Source: Hyphomicrobium sp. NDB2Meth4 (GTDB lineage: Bacteria; Pseudomonadota; Alphaproteobacteria; Rhizobiales; Hyphomicrobiaceae). From it: a DNA stretch of 64,000 bases. The number at the start of each line of letters is the position of its first letter. Within the stretch, counting starts at the first letter, position 1. Shown here one piece after another: positions 20,936 to 29,546 of the stretch. Where the stretch lies: NCBI RefSeq assembly GCF_900117445.1, contig NZ_FPEJ01000013.1, positions 744,001 through 808,000 on the forward strand, in the 5' to 3' direction. A model generated the notes under the pieces. That model was not told the origin of the DNA. It made no database searches and saw only the letters and a program-made list of their open reading frames with translations. The translations under genes and the position numbers were made by a program.

Positions 20936-21385
20936 ATGCGCGACAAGATCAACGACGACCTGAAGACGGCGATGAAGGCCGGCGAGAAGGATCGCGTCGG
21001 CACGCTCCGTCTCATCAATGCGGCGATCAAGGCAGCCGACATCGAGGCCCGCCCCTCGGGCAAGGACAAGATCTCCGACACCGACATCCTTTCGGTGCTC
21101 GCCAAGATGGTGAAGCAGCGGCGCGATTCCATCGACCAGTACACGGCCGGTGGCCGCCAGGACCTCGTCGACAAGGAGCAGGCCGAGATCAACGTCATCG
21201 AGGCCTACCTGCCCAAGCAGATGAGCGAAGACGAGGCCAAGACGGCCATCGCCGCCATTATCAAGGAAGTTGGCGCCGCTGGCCCGAAGGACATGGGCAA
21301 GGTCATGGCCGCGCTCAAAGCCAAATACGCGGGCCAGATGGACTTCGGCAAAGCCTCGGCCCTCACCAAAGACCTGCTGAAGTAG
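20936..21385 (+). CDS. GatB/YqeY domain-containing protein
   Basis: A 149-residue protein made only of the GatB/YqeY helical domain: MRDKINDDLKTAMKAGEKDR at the start, LRLINAAIKAADIEAR, the EIEVIEAYLPKQMSEDE-type block (here AEINVIEAYLPKQMSEDEAK) and MGKVMAALKAKYAGQMDFGK. The domain is related to the tRNA-binding tail of GatB amidotransferase; stand-alone YqeY has no proven reaction. ATG at 20936 has GGAGG at 20925-20929. It leads the yqeY-dnaG-rpoD cluster seen in many alphaproteobacteria, which parallels the rpsU-dnaG-rpoD operon of enterics. Confidence 0.93.
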   Translation: MRDKINDDLKTAMKAGEKDRVGTLRLINAAIKAADIEARPSGKDKISDTDILSVLAKMVKQRRDSIDQYTAGGRQDLVDKEQAEINVIEAYLPKQMSEDEAKTAIAAIIKEVGAAGPKDMGKVMAALKAKYAGQMDFGKASALTKDLLK

Positions 21386-21576
21386 CACCCTGCGGTCACG
21401 GGCGGCTGTCGTCTGGAGTGCGTCCCCACCGGCACTTGGCGGAATGGGTGCCTGTGCACATCGGTGACAGCGCACTTGTGCCACGCCGGGACACAAGCGA
21501 ATCAGGCGATACGTTGCGCGTAACGAGCGCGCCCCGCGTTGTTTATTGCTCGTCCGACACTTGGCAATGGATTCGA

Positions 21577-23487
21577 ATGCGCTATCCGCCAAACTTTCTG
21601 GAAGAGATCCGCGCGCGCATCAGCGTCAGCTCGGTCGTCGGCCGCAAAGTGGCGTTGAAGCGCGCTGGGCGTGAATACAAGGGCCTCTCCCCCTTCAAAA
21701 TGGAGAAAACCCCCTCCTTCACGGTCAATGACCAGAAGGGCTTCTACCACTGCTTCGCCTCTGGTGAGCACGGCGACATCTTCACCTTCCTGATGAAAAC
21801 GGAAGGGCTCTCGTTCCCCGAGGCCATCGAGCGCCTCGCCGCCGAGGCCGGTGTGCCGATGCCCAAGGTGTCGGCACACGATGAAGCGCGCGAAGACGAG
21901 CGCGACCGCCTTTACCGGATCATCGAGATATCTCAGGCCTTCTTTGAAGAAGCGCTGAAGTCCGGCGCTGGCACTGAAGCCCGCCGCTACCTGGAAAAAC
22001 GCGGCCTGAAGCGCGAGACCATCGCCGCCTTCAAGATCGGCTATGCGCCCAACGATAAGTCGGCGTTGCGCCAGCACTTGGCGGCTGCCGGCTTCAAGGT
22101 CGAGGAAATGATCGCCTCTGGCATGCTCATCGGCGGCGAGGACATCCCCGTCGCCTATGACCGCTTCCGCCATCGCGTCATGTTTCCCATCACCGACCTG
22201 CGCGGACGCGCAATTGCCTTTGGCGGTCGCGCGCTCGCCCCCGACGCACCGGCCAAATACCTCAACTCGCCGGAAACGCCCCTCTTTCATAAGGGGCACA
22301 TCCTCTTCAACGCTCAGCGCGCTCGCGGTCCCGCACACGACAAATCGCGCATCGTCGTCGTCGAGGGCTACATGGACGTCATCTCGCTGAGCGAAGCGGG
22401 TTTCCCAGAGACGGTCGCCCCGCTCGGCACTGCCCTCACCGAAGATCAGGTGAAGCTGCTTTGGCGCATGGTCGACGAGCCGACCCTGTGCTTCGACGGC
22501 GACGCGGCTGGCCGTAAGGCCGCTTTCCGTGCCGTCGAGACGGTGCTGCCGCTGCTGACACCCGGCCACAGCGTCCGCTTTTCATTCCTGCCCGGCGGGC
22601 TTGACCCGGACGACCTCGTGCGCCAGAGCGGACCGCAAGCCTTCGCCGACGAACTTGCAAAAACGCGCGCGCTCTTTGACGTGCTGTGGGAGCGCGAGGC
22701 TCAAGGCCAGGACCTTTCCACCCCCGAGCAGCGCGCCGCATTCGAAAGCCGACTCGCTGCCATGGTTGGCAAGATCGGCGATGGCAGCGTGCGTGCCCAG
22801 TACGAGCGTGAGCTGCGCGAGACGCTTTACGCCCTTAACCGCACCGTGGTGCGCGAGATCGCTCGCGGCCAGGGGCCGCGCAAGTCGGCCAACGGCCCTG
22901 CCCGGCGCAACAATGCCACCCCCGATTGGCGTCTGCGCGAGCGTGCCCGCCTCGGCTCCGCGACGTTTCCCATCGTCGCACCACGCCGTGCTGCCGCCAG
23001 CCCCGAGTTGTCATCGCGTGCCGAACTGGCCCCGCCGCGCGAAGCCTTACTACTGAAAACGCTGCTCAATCACCCCTGGTTGATTGACGAGCATGCCGAA
23101 GAGATTGCCGCTGCCACCCTGGCCTCCCAGCCCATGGCACGGCTGCGAGATATGATCCTGGCGAGCCAAGCTGTGGAAAATGAGCTTGACAGCGCACGCT
23201 TACGCTCCCAATTGAGCGATGCGGGCCTCGGCAAGGTCGTAGACCTTGTGGAGCGTTCCGTTACGCATAGAAGCGATCGTTTCGCAGAGCCTGATGCCCC
23301 GCGGGCCGAGGTGGAAGCTGGCTGGCGCCACGCCCTCGCGCTGCATGAGAGGCAGGTCGGCTTGCAGAAGTCGCTCGAAGCCGCTGTCCAGGCTTATCAC
23401 CGGGACGGCTCCGAGGACGCGCTTGCGCGCATCTGCGAGATCCAGGGCCTGCTTGCAAGGGCAAGCGAACCCGTCTCAGCAGATTAA
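21577..23487 (+). CDS. dnaG: DNA primase DnaG
   Basis: A 636-residue primase that makes RNA primers at the replication fork. Domains in order are an N-terminal CHC2-type zinc-finger fold (1-100), the TOPRIM catalytic core with VEGYMDVISLSEAGF and LCFDGDAAGRKAA (about residues 265-315), and a C-terminal helicase-binding domain. In the finger, three of the four usual zinc ligands are replaced (Ser38, Lys41, Cys59, Ser62 in GLSPFKMEKTPSF...HCFASGEHGD), so zinc is probably not bound. ATG at 21577 is the conserved start (MRYPPNFLEEIRAR). The upstream ribosome site is weak. The gene lies between yqeY and rpoD. Confidence 0.97.
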   Translation: MRYPPNFLEEIRARISVSSVVGRKVALKRAGREYKGLSPFKMEKTPSFTVNDQKGFYHCFASGEHGDIFTFLMKTEGLSFPEAIERLAAEAGVPMPKVSAHDEAREDERDRLYRIIEISQAFFEEALKSGAGTEARRYLEKRGLKRETIAAFKIGYAPNDKSALRQHLAAAGFKVEEMIASGMLIGGEDIPVAYDRFRHRVMFPITDLRGRAIAFGGRALAPDAPAKYLNSPETPLFHKGHILFNAQRARGPAHDKSRIVVVEGYMDVISLSEAGFPETVAPLGTALTEDQVKLLWRMVDEPTLCFDGDAAGRKAAFRAVETVLPLLTPGHSVRFSFLPGGLDPDDLVRQSGPQAFADELAKTRALFDVLWEREAQGQDLSTPEQRAAFESRLAAMVGKIGDGSVRAQYERELRETLYALNRTVVREIARGQGPRKSANGPARRNNATPDWRLRERARLGSATFPIVAPRRAAASPELSSRAELAPPREALLLKTLLNHPWLIDEHAEEIAAATLASQPMARLRDMILASQAVENELDSARLRSQLSDAGLGKVVDLVERSVTHRSDRFAEPDAPRAEVEAGWRHALALHERQVGLQKSLEAAVQAYHRDGSEDALARICEIQGLLARASEPVSAD

Positions 23488-23540
23488 CCAGTTGTTCTGG
23501 CGTGCTCTTTGCGTGCGAGGGGTGAGACGAGCGCTATGTG

Positions 23541-23561
23541 ACCCGCGCGTGCGGCGCGGGT
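23541..23561 (+). terminator. GC-rich hairpin between dnaG and rpoD, possible attenuator
   Basis: ACCCGCGC (23541-23548) pairs with GCGCGGGT (23554-23561) across a 5-nt loop, 51 bp after the dnaG stop. No T-run follows, so it may be a partial terminator, a processing site or a stabilising stem upstream of rpoD. The 198-bp gap 23488-23685 also holds the rpoD leader. Confidence 0.4.
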
Positions 23562-23685
23562 AGTGCAGGGATCAAAGGGGTGGACACCTTCGGCATGCGC
23601 ACGCCCTGGTGTTTCACCGGAACTGAAAGCCATTGCGACGTAACGTCGCACGCCGTCAGGCGCTGACAAAGCGGGATGCGAGCCC

Positions 23686-25716
23686 TTGAAAGCACAGGCC
23701 GTTAAGACGAAAGCCTCGACCGGACGCACCAAAGTGGCGCCGGCACCGAAGAATGAGGACCAGGACAAGCAGGGTGACGCCCCCGAGCGCGACAGCCCGC
23801 TCCTCGACCTTTCCGATCAGGCCGTCAAGAAGCTGCTGAAGACCGCGAAGGCCCGCGGTTATGTCACCTATGACGAGCTGAATTCCGTTCTCCCCTCCGA
23901 AGAAGTGTCCTCCGAGCAGATCGAGGACACGATGGCGATGCTGTCCGATATGGGCATCAACGTTGTCGACACTGAGGAAGGCGAAGAAGGCCAGGAAGCA
24001 GCCGGCGCCGACGACACCGACGATGAGGAAAGCGGTGGCCGTGCCCTCGCGCCTCAGTCCGCCCTCGCCACCACCAGCACCCGCTCCGAGCCGACCGAGC
24101 GCACCGACGATCCAGTGCGCATGTACCTGCGCGAGATGGGCTCCGTTGAGCTTCTGTCGCGCGAGGGCGAAATCGCCATCGCCAAGCGCATCGAAGCCGG
24201 CCGCGAGGCGATGATCGCTGGCCTGTGCGAAAGCCCGCTGACCTTCCAGGCCATCATCATCTGGCGCGACGAGCTGAACGAAGGCAAGATTCTGCTCCGC
24301 GACATCATCGATCTCGAAGCCACCTACGAAGGCCCCGAGGCCAAGCAGCCGCCTCCTGCGCTGGGCGAAGGCGAAGAAGCCGAAGCCGAGGAAGGCTCAT
24401 CCGAGACGCCAGCCGAAGGCGAGATGGATGACGAGGACGACTACGAGAACGCGCTTTCGCTCGCCGCCATGGAAGCCGAGCTGAAGCCAAAGGTCCTCGA
24501 GACGTTCGACCGCATCGCCTCCACCTACAAGAAGCTGCGCAAGCAGCAGGACAAGAAGCTCGAGCAGCAGGTCGCCGGTGAGCAGGGCTCCAAGAAGGAG
24601 CAGAAGGCCTATGACAAGCACCGCGAGGAAATCATCGCGGACGTGAAGAGCCTGTCGCTCAACAACAACCGTATCGAAAGCCTCGTCGAGCAGCTCTACG
24701 GCATCAACAAGAAGCTCGTTGGTCTCGAAGGCCAGCTGATGCGCCTTGCAGAGTCGTGCGGCGTGCCGCGCCAGGCATTCATCGACGAGTACTTCGGCAA
24801 CGAGCTCGATCAGACTTGGCTCGATCGTGTCAGCGGCCTTGGTCGCAAGTGGCAGACGTTCGTCAAGAACGAGAAGGCCCGCATCGAGAAGCAGCGCGGC
24901 GACATCCACACGCTCGCCTCCGAAACCGGTCTCGAAATCACCGAGTTCCGCCGCATCGTCAAAGCGGTGCAGAAGGGCGAGCGTGAAGCCCGCCAAGCCA
25001 AAAAGGAAATGGTCGAAGCGAACCTCCGCCTCGTCATCTCCATCGCCAAGAAATACACCAACCGCGGCCTGCAGTTCCTCGACCTCATCCAGGAAGGCAA
25101 CATCGGCCTGATGAAGGCGGTCGATAAGTTCGAATACCGCCGCGGCTACAAGTTCTCGACCTACGCCACGTGGTGGATCCGTCAGGCCATCACCCGCTCG
25201 ATCGCCGACCAGGCACGCACCATCCGTATCCCCGTGCACATGATCGAGACCATCAACAAGATCGTGCGCACCTCGCGCCAGATGCTGCACGAAATTGGCC
25301 GCGAGCCGACCCCAGAAGAGCTGGCCGAAAAGCTGGCGATGCCGCTGGAGAAGGTGCGTAAGGTTCTGAAGATCGCCAAGGAGCCGATCTCGCTCGAAAC
25401 GCCGATCGGCGACGAGGAAGATTCACACCTGGGCGACTTCATCGAGGACCGCAACGCGGTGCTCCCGATCGACGCCGCCATTCAGTCTAACCTGCGCGAG
25501 ACCACCACCCGCGTGCTGGCGTCGCTCACCCCGCGTGAAGAGCGCGTGTTGCGTATGCGCTTCGGCATCGGCATGAACACCGACCACACGCTGGAAGAAG
25601 TCGGCCAGCAGTTCTCGGTCACCCGCGAACGCATCCGTCAGATCGAGGCCAAGGCCCTGCGCAAGCTCAAGCACCCGAGCCGTTCGCGCAAGCTGCGCTC
25701 CTTCCTCGACAACTGA
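23686..25716 (+). CDS. rpoD: RNA polymerase sigma factor RpoD (sigma-70)
   Basis: A 676-residue primary sigma factor. Region 1.1 (about residues 40-110, [28 protein letters not shown]) is followed by region 1.2 ([21 protein letters not shown]) and a long acidic non-conserved region. Region 2 has [27 protein letters not shown] and [15 protein letters not shown], region 3 [13 protein letters not shown], and region 4 [25 protein letters not shown]. It directs housekeeping transcription. No ATG fits; TTG at 23686 is the best start. A strong terminator follows. Confidence 0.98.
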   Translation: MKAQAVKTKASTGRTKVAPAPKNEDQDKQGDAPERDSPLLDLSDQAVKKLLKTAKARGYVTYDELNSVLPSEEVSSEQIEDTMAMLSDMGINVVDTEEGEEGQEAAGADDTDDEESGGRALAPQSALATTSTRSEPTERTDDPVRMYLREMGSVELLSREGEIAIAKRIEAGREAMIAGLCESPLTFQAIIIWRDELNEGKILLRDIIDLEATYEGPEAKQPPPALGEGEEAEAEEGSSETPAEGEMDDEDDYENALSLAAMEAELKPKVLETFDRIASTYKKLRKQQDKKLEQQVAGEQGSKKEQKAYDKHREEIIADVKSLSLNNNRIESLVEQLYGINKKLVGLEGQLMRLAESCGVPRQAFIDEYFGNELDQTWLDRVSGLGRKWQTFVKNEKARIEKQRGDIHTLASETGLEITEFRRIVKAVQKGEREARQAKKEMVEANLRLVISIAKKYTNRGLQFLDLIQEGNIGLMKAVDKFEYRRGYKFSTYATWWIRQAITRSIADQARTIRIPVHMIETINKIVRTSRQMLHEIGREPTPEELAEKLAMPLEKVRKVLKIAKEPISLETPIGDEEDSHLGDFIEDRNAVLPIDAAIQSNLRETTTRVLASLTPREERVLRMRFGIGMNTDHTLEEVGQQFSVTRERIRQIEAKALRKLKHPSRSRKLRSFLDN

Positions 25717-25742
25717 GACTGATCGACATCAGCCGAACATCG

Positions 25743-25781
25743 AGCCCCCGCGGGAGAATATCCTTCGGGGGCTTCAATTTT
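25743..25781 (+). terminator. rho-independent terminator of rpoD
   Basis: AGCCCCCG (25743-25750) and CGGGGGCT (25766-25773) form a perfect 8-bp stem with a 15-nt loop, followed by TCAATTTT. It starts 26 bp after the rpoD stop. Confidence 0.85.
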
Positions 25782-25849
25782 ATCGGCTTTGTCCACGCGC
25801 TAGTAGAACGATTGCGCCATGCTTCCCGCTTAGCTGCGGAGGAAGCGAC

Positions 25850-26038
25850 ATGACTGCCAGAACATTCTCATACATCGCCGGCGCCATCTTCTTGGCTATC
25901 GCCCTCGTTCAGCTGACCCGCGCTGTCGGCGGCTGGAATGTTGAAGTTGCATCGACGGCCATCCCGGTTTGGGTAAGCTGGGTCGCCGGCATCATCGCCA
26001 CGACGCTCGGCTGGCTCGGCCTCACGGCTCGCAACTGA
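25850..26038 (+). CDS. small two-helix membrane protein, hypothetical
   Basis: A 62-residue protein with two hydrophobic segments (FSYIAGAIFLAIALVQLTRAV and VSWVAGIIATTLGWLGL) and a short exposed loop. ATG at 25850 has an excellent GGAGGAA site, which supports real translation. Small proteins of this type are common in Hyphomicrobiales. It stands alone between the rpoD terminator and the beta-lactamase gene; the 196-bp gap 26039-26234 shows no other feature. The function is unknown. Confidence 0.65.
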   Translation: MTARTFSYIAGAIFLAIALVQLTRAVGGWNVEVASTAIPVWVSWVAGIIATTLGWLGLTARN

Positions 26039-26234
26039 TTATCTGCGCCTCGCCACGCAGAAAGTACTCGTCGTCGCGTGCCGCGCGCGGCGACACCGGA
26101 AGAAACGGCAAGCAGCGCGGCCAATAGTTTCCTGGTGCTGGGCACCGATCTCCCATAACTGAACTTCGGCCAACGCCGTCGATGCGGTGAGCGGCAGACG
26201 TCGCCGCTGCACAAGAAACGTTCGGGAGACAGAT

Positions 26235-27110
26235 ATGCCTGCGATCAGCCGCCGCGAGGCCCTCGCGGCCGCCCTTGCCATTGCCGCCGCTCATGTAGCG
26301 ATGAGCCCCGCCAACGCCGCGGCGTCGGACATCGACGCCACGCTCGCCGAGATCGAAGCTGGCATCAAGGGCAAGCTGGGCGTCGCCATCATCGACACCA
26401 AGACCGGCGAGTTGTACGCCCGCAACCAGTTTGAGCGCTTCCCGCTGTGCAGCACCTTCAAGCTCCTTGCCGTTGCCCTGGTTCTCGTCCGCGTCGATAA
26501 CGGCGAGGAAAAGCTCGACCGCCACATCGTGATTGCGAAGGACGAAATCGTCCCCTACTCGCCCGTCACGGAAAAGCAGGTCGGCGGCGAAGGCATGACC
26601 ATCGCGGCACTTTGCGAGGCCGCCATCAGCCGCAGCGACAACACCGCAGCCAACGTGCTTCTCAAGACCCTCGGTGGACCTGAAGCCCTCACGAACTGGC
26701 TGCGCACACTCGGCGATAAGGCAACGCGTCTCGACCGCGCTGAACCTGCCCTCAATGACGTGCCCGAGGGTGATTTCCGCGACGGCACCACGCCCCGCGC
26801 CATGGCCTACACCGTGCAGCGCATCCTGCTCGGCAATGTCCTGTCCAAAACAAACGAGAAGCAGCTGCTCGACTGGCTCATCGCCAACAAGACCGGCGAC
26901 GCACGCCTCCGCGCCGGCCTGCCGTCTGACTGGCGCGTCGGCGACAAAACGGGCACCTGCAAAGGCACGACCAGCGACGTCGCCATCGTCTGGCCACCAA
27001 ACCATCCCCCGCTCATCATTGCCGCCTACCTGACGGCACCTGGAGCTTCACCGGAAGCCCGCGAGAAGGCCCTGGCCGCAGTCGCCCGCGCCGCCGCCGA
27101 ACTCATCTAG
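26235..27110 (+). CDS. bla: class A serine beta-lactamase
   Basis: A 291-residue enzyme that hydrolyses beta-lactams in the periplasm. The N-terminus has a twin-arginine-like signal (SRREALAAALAIAAAHVAM). Catalytic motifs are STFK (Ser73 of the precursor, Ambler 70), SDN at 134-136 (Ambler 130), EPALND with the general-base Glu at 170 (Ambler 166), and KTG at 238-240 (Ambler 234). Cys72 and Cys242 fall at Ambler positions 69 and 238, the disulphide pair characteristic of class A carbapenemases such as KPC, SME and GES. ATG at 26235 has a GGGAG site. No adjacent LysR-type regulator is seen. The gene looks chromosomal and its composition matches its neighbours. The substrate range cannot be read from sequence. 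Confidence 0.95.
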   Translation: MPAISRREALAAALAIAAAHVAMSPANAAASDIDATLAEIEAGIKGKLGVAIIDTKTGELYARNQFERFPLCSTFKLLAVALVLVRVDNGEEKLDRHIVIAKDEIVPYSPVTEKQVGGEGMTIAALCEAAISRSDNTAANVLLKTLGGPEALTNWLRTLGDKATRLDRAEPALNDVPEGDFRDGTTPRAMAYTVQRILLGNVLSKTNEKQLLDWLIANKTGDARLRAGLPSDWRVGDKTGTCKGTTSDVAIVWPPNHPPLIIAAYLTAPGASPEAREKALAAVARAAAELI

Positions 27111-27207
27111 CGGAGGCCGAACCGCAGCCGAAATTTGGGCGCACTGCGCCGCCACACTCGGTCGGTCTGCATCCTTCCCAGCGAGTTCCAACGTGCGCGA
27201 TGACGAG

Positions 27208-28134
27208 ATGACGAGCCGCAGCGGCGCCGCGGCATGGCCAGTGCTCCGCCAGTTCATCGACGTCGAAGCGCTCATCGCCGCCCGCATGGGACGTCGCCGG
27301 GCAACGGCGGCGCTCTACGAGTTCCTTCGCTTTGGCATGAAGCAAGCCTGGGCCTGCCTGTTTGGCGGCCTGATGGTATCGTTGCTGATTGCGACTTACC
27401 TGTTTTATCCGCCCCACGCCGCACTGGCGCGCTACGACTTTCTCTTCCTTGCCGCGCTCTCGCTGCAGGCCATGCTGCTCATCTTCCGCTTGGAGACGAT
27501 GGAAGAGGCCAAGGTCATCGCTGCCTATCACTTGGTCGGCACGATCATGGAAATCTTCAAGACCTCGGTGGGCTCATGGATCTACCCCGAGGACTGCTTC
27601 TTTCGCATCGCCGGCGTGCCGCTTTTTTCCGGCTTCATGTACTCGTGCATCGGCAGTTACATCTGCCGCGCCTGGACGCTGTTCCACTTCGAGTTCAAAG
27701 CGCACCCTTCGACTGGCTGGCTCGTCGTACTCAGCGTTGCGATCTACGTCAACTTCTTCACGCACCACTATATGCCGGACATGCGCTGGGCACTGTTTCT
27801 GGCTGCAGCCGTTCTCTTCGCCCGTACGCGCGTCTATTTCGTCAACTGGCGCGAGTACCGCTGGATGCCGCTGCTGCTGGGACTAGCGCTCGTCACCTCG
27901 TTCATCTGGATGGCCGAAAATGTCGGCACCTTCACCAAGACCTGGCTCTATCCGAACCAGCACGCCGCCTGGTCGATGGTCAGTGCAGGAAAGTTCGGTT
28001 CCTGGTTCCTGTTGCTGATCATCAGCTATACGCTTGTCGCTCTGATCAAGAAGCCGGCCGAGCGCATCGTCGCTTCACCGCACCCCGATCAGGACGAACA
28101 TGAGATCAAGGCACTCCAAGCCGCAAATGCCTGA
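27208..28134 (+). CDS. DUF817 family integral membrane protein
   Basis: A 308-residue membrane protein with about eight hydrophobic segments. Family text is clear: FLRFGMKQAWACLFGGLMVS, YPPHAALARYDFLFLAALSLQ, RLETMEEAKVIAAYHLVGTIMEIFKTSVGSWIYPE and PLFSGFMYSCIGSYICRAW. DUF817 has no known function. Start is ATG at 27208 or GTG at 27193; neither has a good ribosome site. The end overlaps the start of the deoxyribosyltransferase gene by 8 bp, so the two are cotranscribed and possibly coupled. Confidence 0.88.
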   Translation: MTSRSGAAAWPVLRQFIDVEALIAARMGRRRATAALYEFLRFGMKQAWACLFGGLMVSLLIATYLFYPPHAALARYDFLFLAALSLQAMLLIFRLETMEEAKVIAAYHLVGTIMEIFKTSVGSWIYPEDCFFRIAGVPLFSGFMYSCIGSYICRAWTLFHFEFKAHPSTGWLVVLSVAIYVNFFTHHYMPDMRWALFLAAAVLFARTRVYFVNWREYRWMPLLLGLALVTSFIWMAENVGTFTKTWLYPNQHAAWSMVSAGKFGSWFLLLIISYTLVALIKKPAERIVASPHPDQDEHEIKALQAANA

Positions 28135-28729
28135 TACGCCGCTACGCATCTACCTCGCTGGGCCGGAGGTCTTCTTCCCCGATGCTGTTCAGCAGGGCGA
28201 AGCTAAAAAGCGCATCTGTGCCGAGTATGGCTTCGAAGGTGTCTACCCGCTCGACAACGCCATCGAAGGCGCAGCGCACCTGCCGCCACAGGAACTCGCC
28301 CGCCGTATCAGTCACGGCAATGAAAGCCTGATGCGCTCGTGCGACCTCGTCATCGCCAACTGCACGCCGTTCCGATCAATTTCCATCGACGCTGGCACGG
28401 CATTCGAGATCGGCTTTATGCAGGCGCTCGGTAAGCCGGTGCTCGGCTACTCCAACACCACCGCAGACTACGCCACCCGCGTTCGCGCGACGGCCGCGGC
28501 CGTGGGACACGTATGGGACCCGCAAAGCAGCGCGGCCGACATCGAAGATTTTGGACTAGCCGAGAACCTTATGATTGCGATCGCCATTCTCGACGCCGGT
28601 GGCGAATTCGTAACCCAGGAAGTGTCTCCCACTTCCGCCCTGTCGGACCTGACCGGCTTTCGCCGCTGCCTCGGCATCGCAAGCCAGCTTGCCGGTAACT
28701 ATCCAAACCGATTATGTCGCAACCAGTAG
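28127..28729 (+). CDS. nucleoside 2-deoxyribosyltransferase family protein
   Basis: A 200-residue protein. RIYLAGPEVFFPDA at the start and SISIDAGTAFEIGFMQALGKPV in the middle are the substrate-binding and catalytic-Glu regions of the nucleoside 2-deoxyribosyltransferase fold. RSCDLVIANCTPFR supplies the Asp-containing strand. The family exchanges or hydrolyses N-glycosidic bonds of deoxynucleosides or modified nucleotides; the exact reaction here is unknown. ATG at 28127 (MPDTPLRIYLAGPE) is chosen over 28100 because the fold begins directly after it. It overlaps the DUF817 stop by 8 bp. Confidence 0.9.
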   Translation: MPDTPLRIYLAGPEVFFPDAVQQGEAKKRICAEYGFEGVYPLDNAIEGAAHLPPQELARRISHGNESLMRSCDLVIANCTPFRSISIDAGTAFEIGFMQALGKPVLGYSNTTADYATRVRATAAAVGHVWDPQSSAADIEDFGLAENLMIAIAILDAGGEFVTQEVSPTSALSDLTGFRRCLGIASQLAGNYPNRLCRNQ

Positions 28730-29018
28730 TTGTCGATTACCATTAAACGGATATAATCGTTGTATATTTCAGCCATGATGTGTGCCGCCGTGTATATTGG
28801 CTTTCGATCATTCCTTTGGAATGTCCGCACCCTTGGTCTCAAGGATTGGCTGCGATGCCTTGTGGTCAACGTCGGCATCGCCGCGCGTGAGCGGCTTAGT
28901 TGGCTCAGCTCCCGAACGACTGCCCGAGCGGGCGCAACAAGGCCAAAGACGACCTAACGCCATTACCTCAAGGGGACGGAGGCGACCCGAAAGCCGCCTC
29001 CAGCCCTATACGTCGCGA
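28730..29018. other. 289-bp intergenic region with one hairpin
   Basis: The left third is AT-rich for this genome (around ACGGATATAATCGTTGTATA). A perfect 7-bp stem, GGAGGCG at 28978-28984 and CGCCTCC at 28995-29001, lies 18 bp downstream of the leftward DUF2798 gene and could be its terminator, although no T-run follows. No convincing gene or RNA was seen. Confidence 0.5.
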
Positions 29019-29288
29019 TCACCGGCCCGCCAAAGGCGGCTCGACGACCAGTCCGACGATGCGCCGAACGATCGGCAGCACGATCAGTAAGGTCGGAAAA
29101 GCCACCAGCCAGGACAATCCCCAAGCCACGGGCCAAGTCGAAAGGAACGACGGCCCGAAGCCGGGGCTCTTCCAGGTCGAAATGGCCGAGACGACGAACG
29201 TCATAAGCAGTGACAGCACCAACGGCATGATCACCGAGGCGTACTGCGCGGGCAGACGCCGGCGCGTTGAGCGTTGAACGATAGACAT
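29019..29288 (-). CDS. DUF2798 family membrane protein
   Basis: An 89-residue protein with two hydrophobic segments: YASVIMPLVLSLLMTFVVSAIS and WPVAWGLSWLVAFPTLLIVLPIV. RRIVGLVVEP follows, the usual end of DUF2798 proteins. Family function is unknown. ATG at 29288 is chosen because the upstream in-frame extension is not conserved in character. The ribosome site is weak. The gene is divergent from the SoxYZ-like carrier, with 258 bp between the two starts. Confidence 0.8.
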   Translation of the reverse strand: MSIVQRSTRRRLPAQYASVIMPLVLSLLMTFVVSAISTWKSPGFGPSFLSTWPVAWGLSWLVAFPTLLIVLPIVRRIVGLVVEPPLAGR

Positions 29289-29546
29289 ATTTGAAGACTT
29301 TCGGTGCGGCTCGCGGACGTGGTGGGCAATGTCAAATCGCATCCCTCCAGCATCAGAGCCGGGTTGGATGCGTTGCCTCACGTGAACGCTTACGGCCGTT
29401 GGCAGCGCGAAGCTGCCGATCACCGACGGCGGCTCAATACCAGGAACGATCGCCCTCGCCAAGACCAGCCATTAACGTCGGCCATTGTGGGAACGAATGG
29501 CAATGGGCATACTCACTTCGCCAAAGAAGAACGAGAGAATCGCCAG

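Noticed and set aside
21502-22569. Open frame antisense to dnaG (355 codons)
   Set aside because: Overlaps the conserved finger and TOPRIM coding region; composition is that of a shadow frame.
24397-25290. Open frame antisense to rpoD (297 codons)
   Set aside because: Lies inside the conserved sigma region; Leu/Val/Glu shadow without recognisable motif.
28760-28957. Short open frame in the gap after the deoxyribosyltransferase gene
   Set aside because: No ribosome site, no coherent hydrophobic or domain pattern, and it crosses an AT-rich promoter-like stretch.
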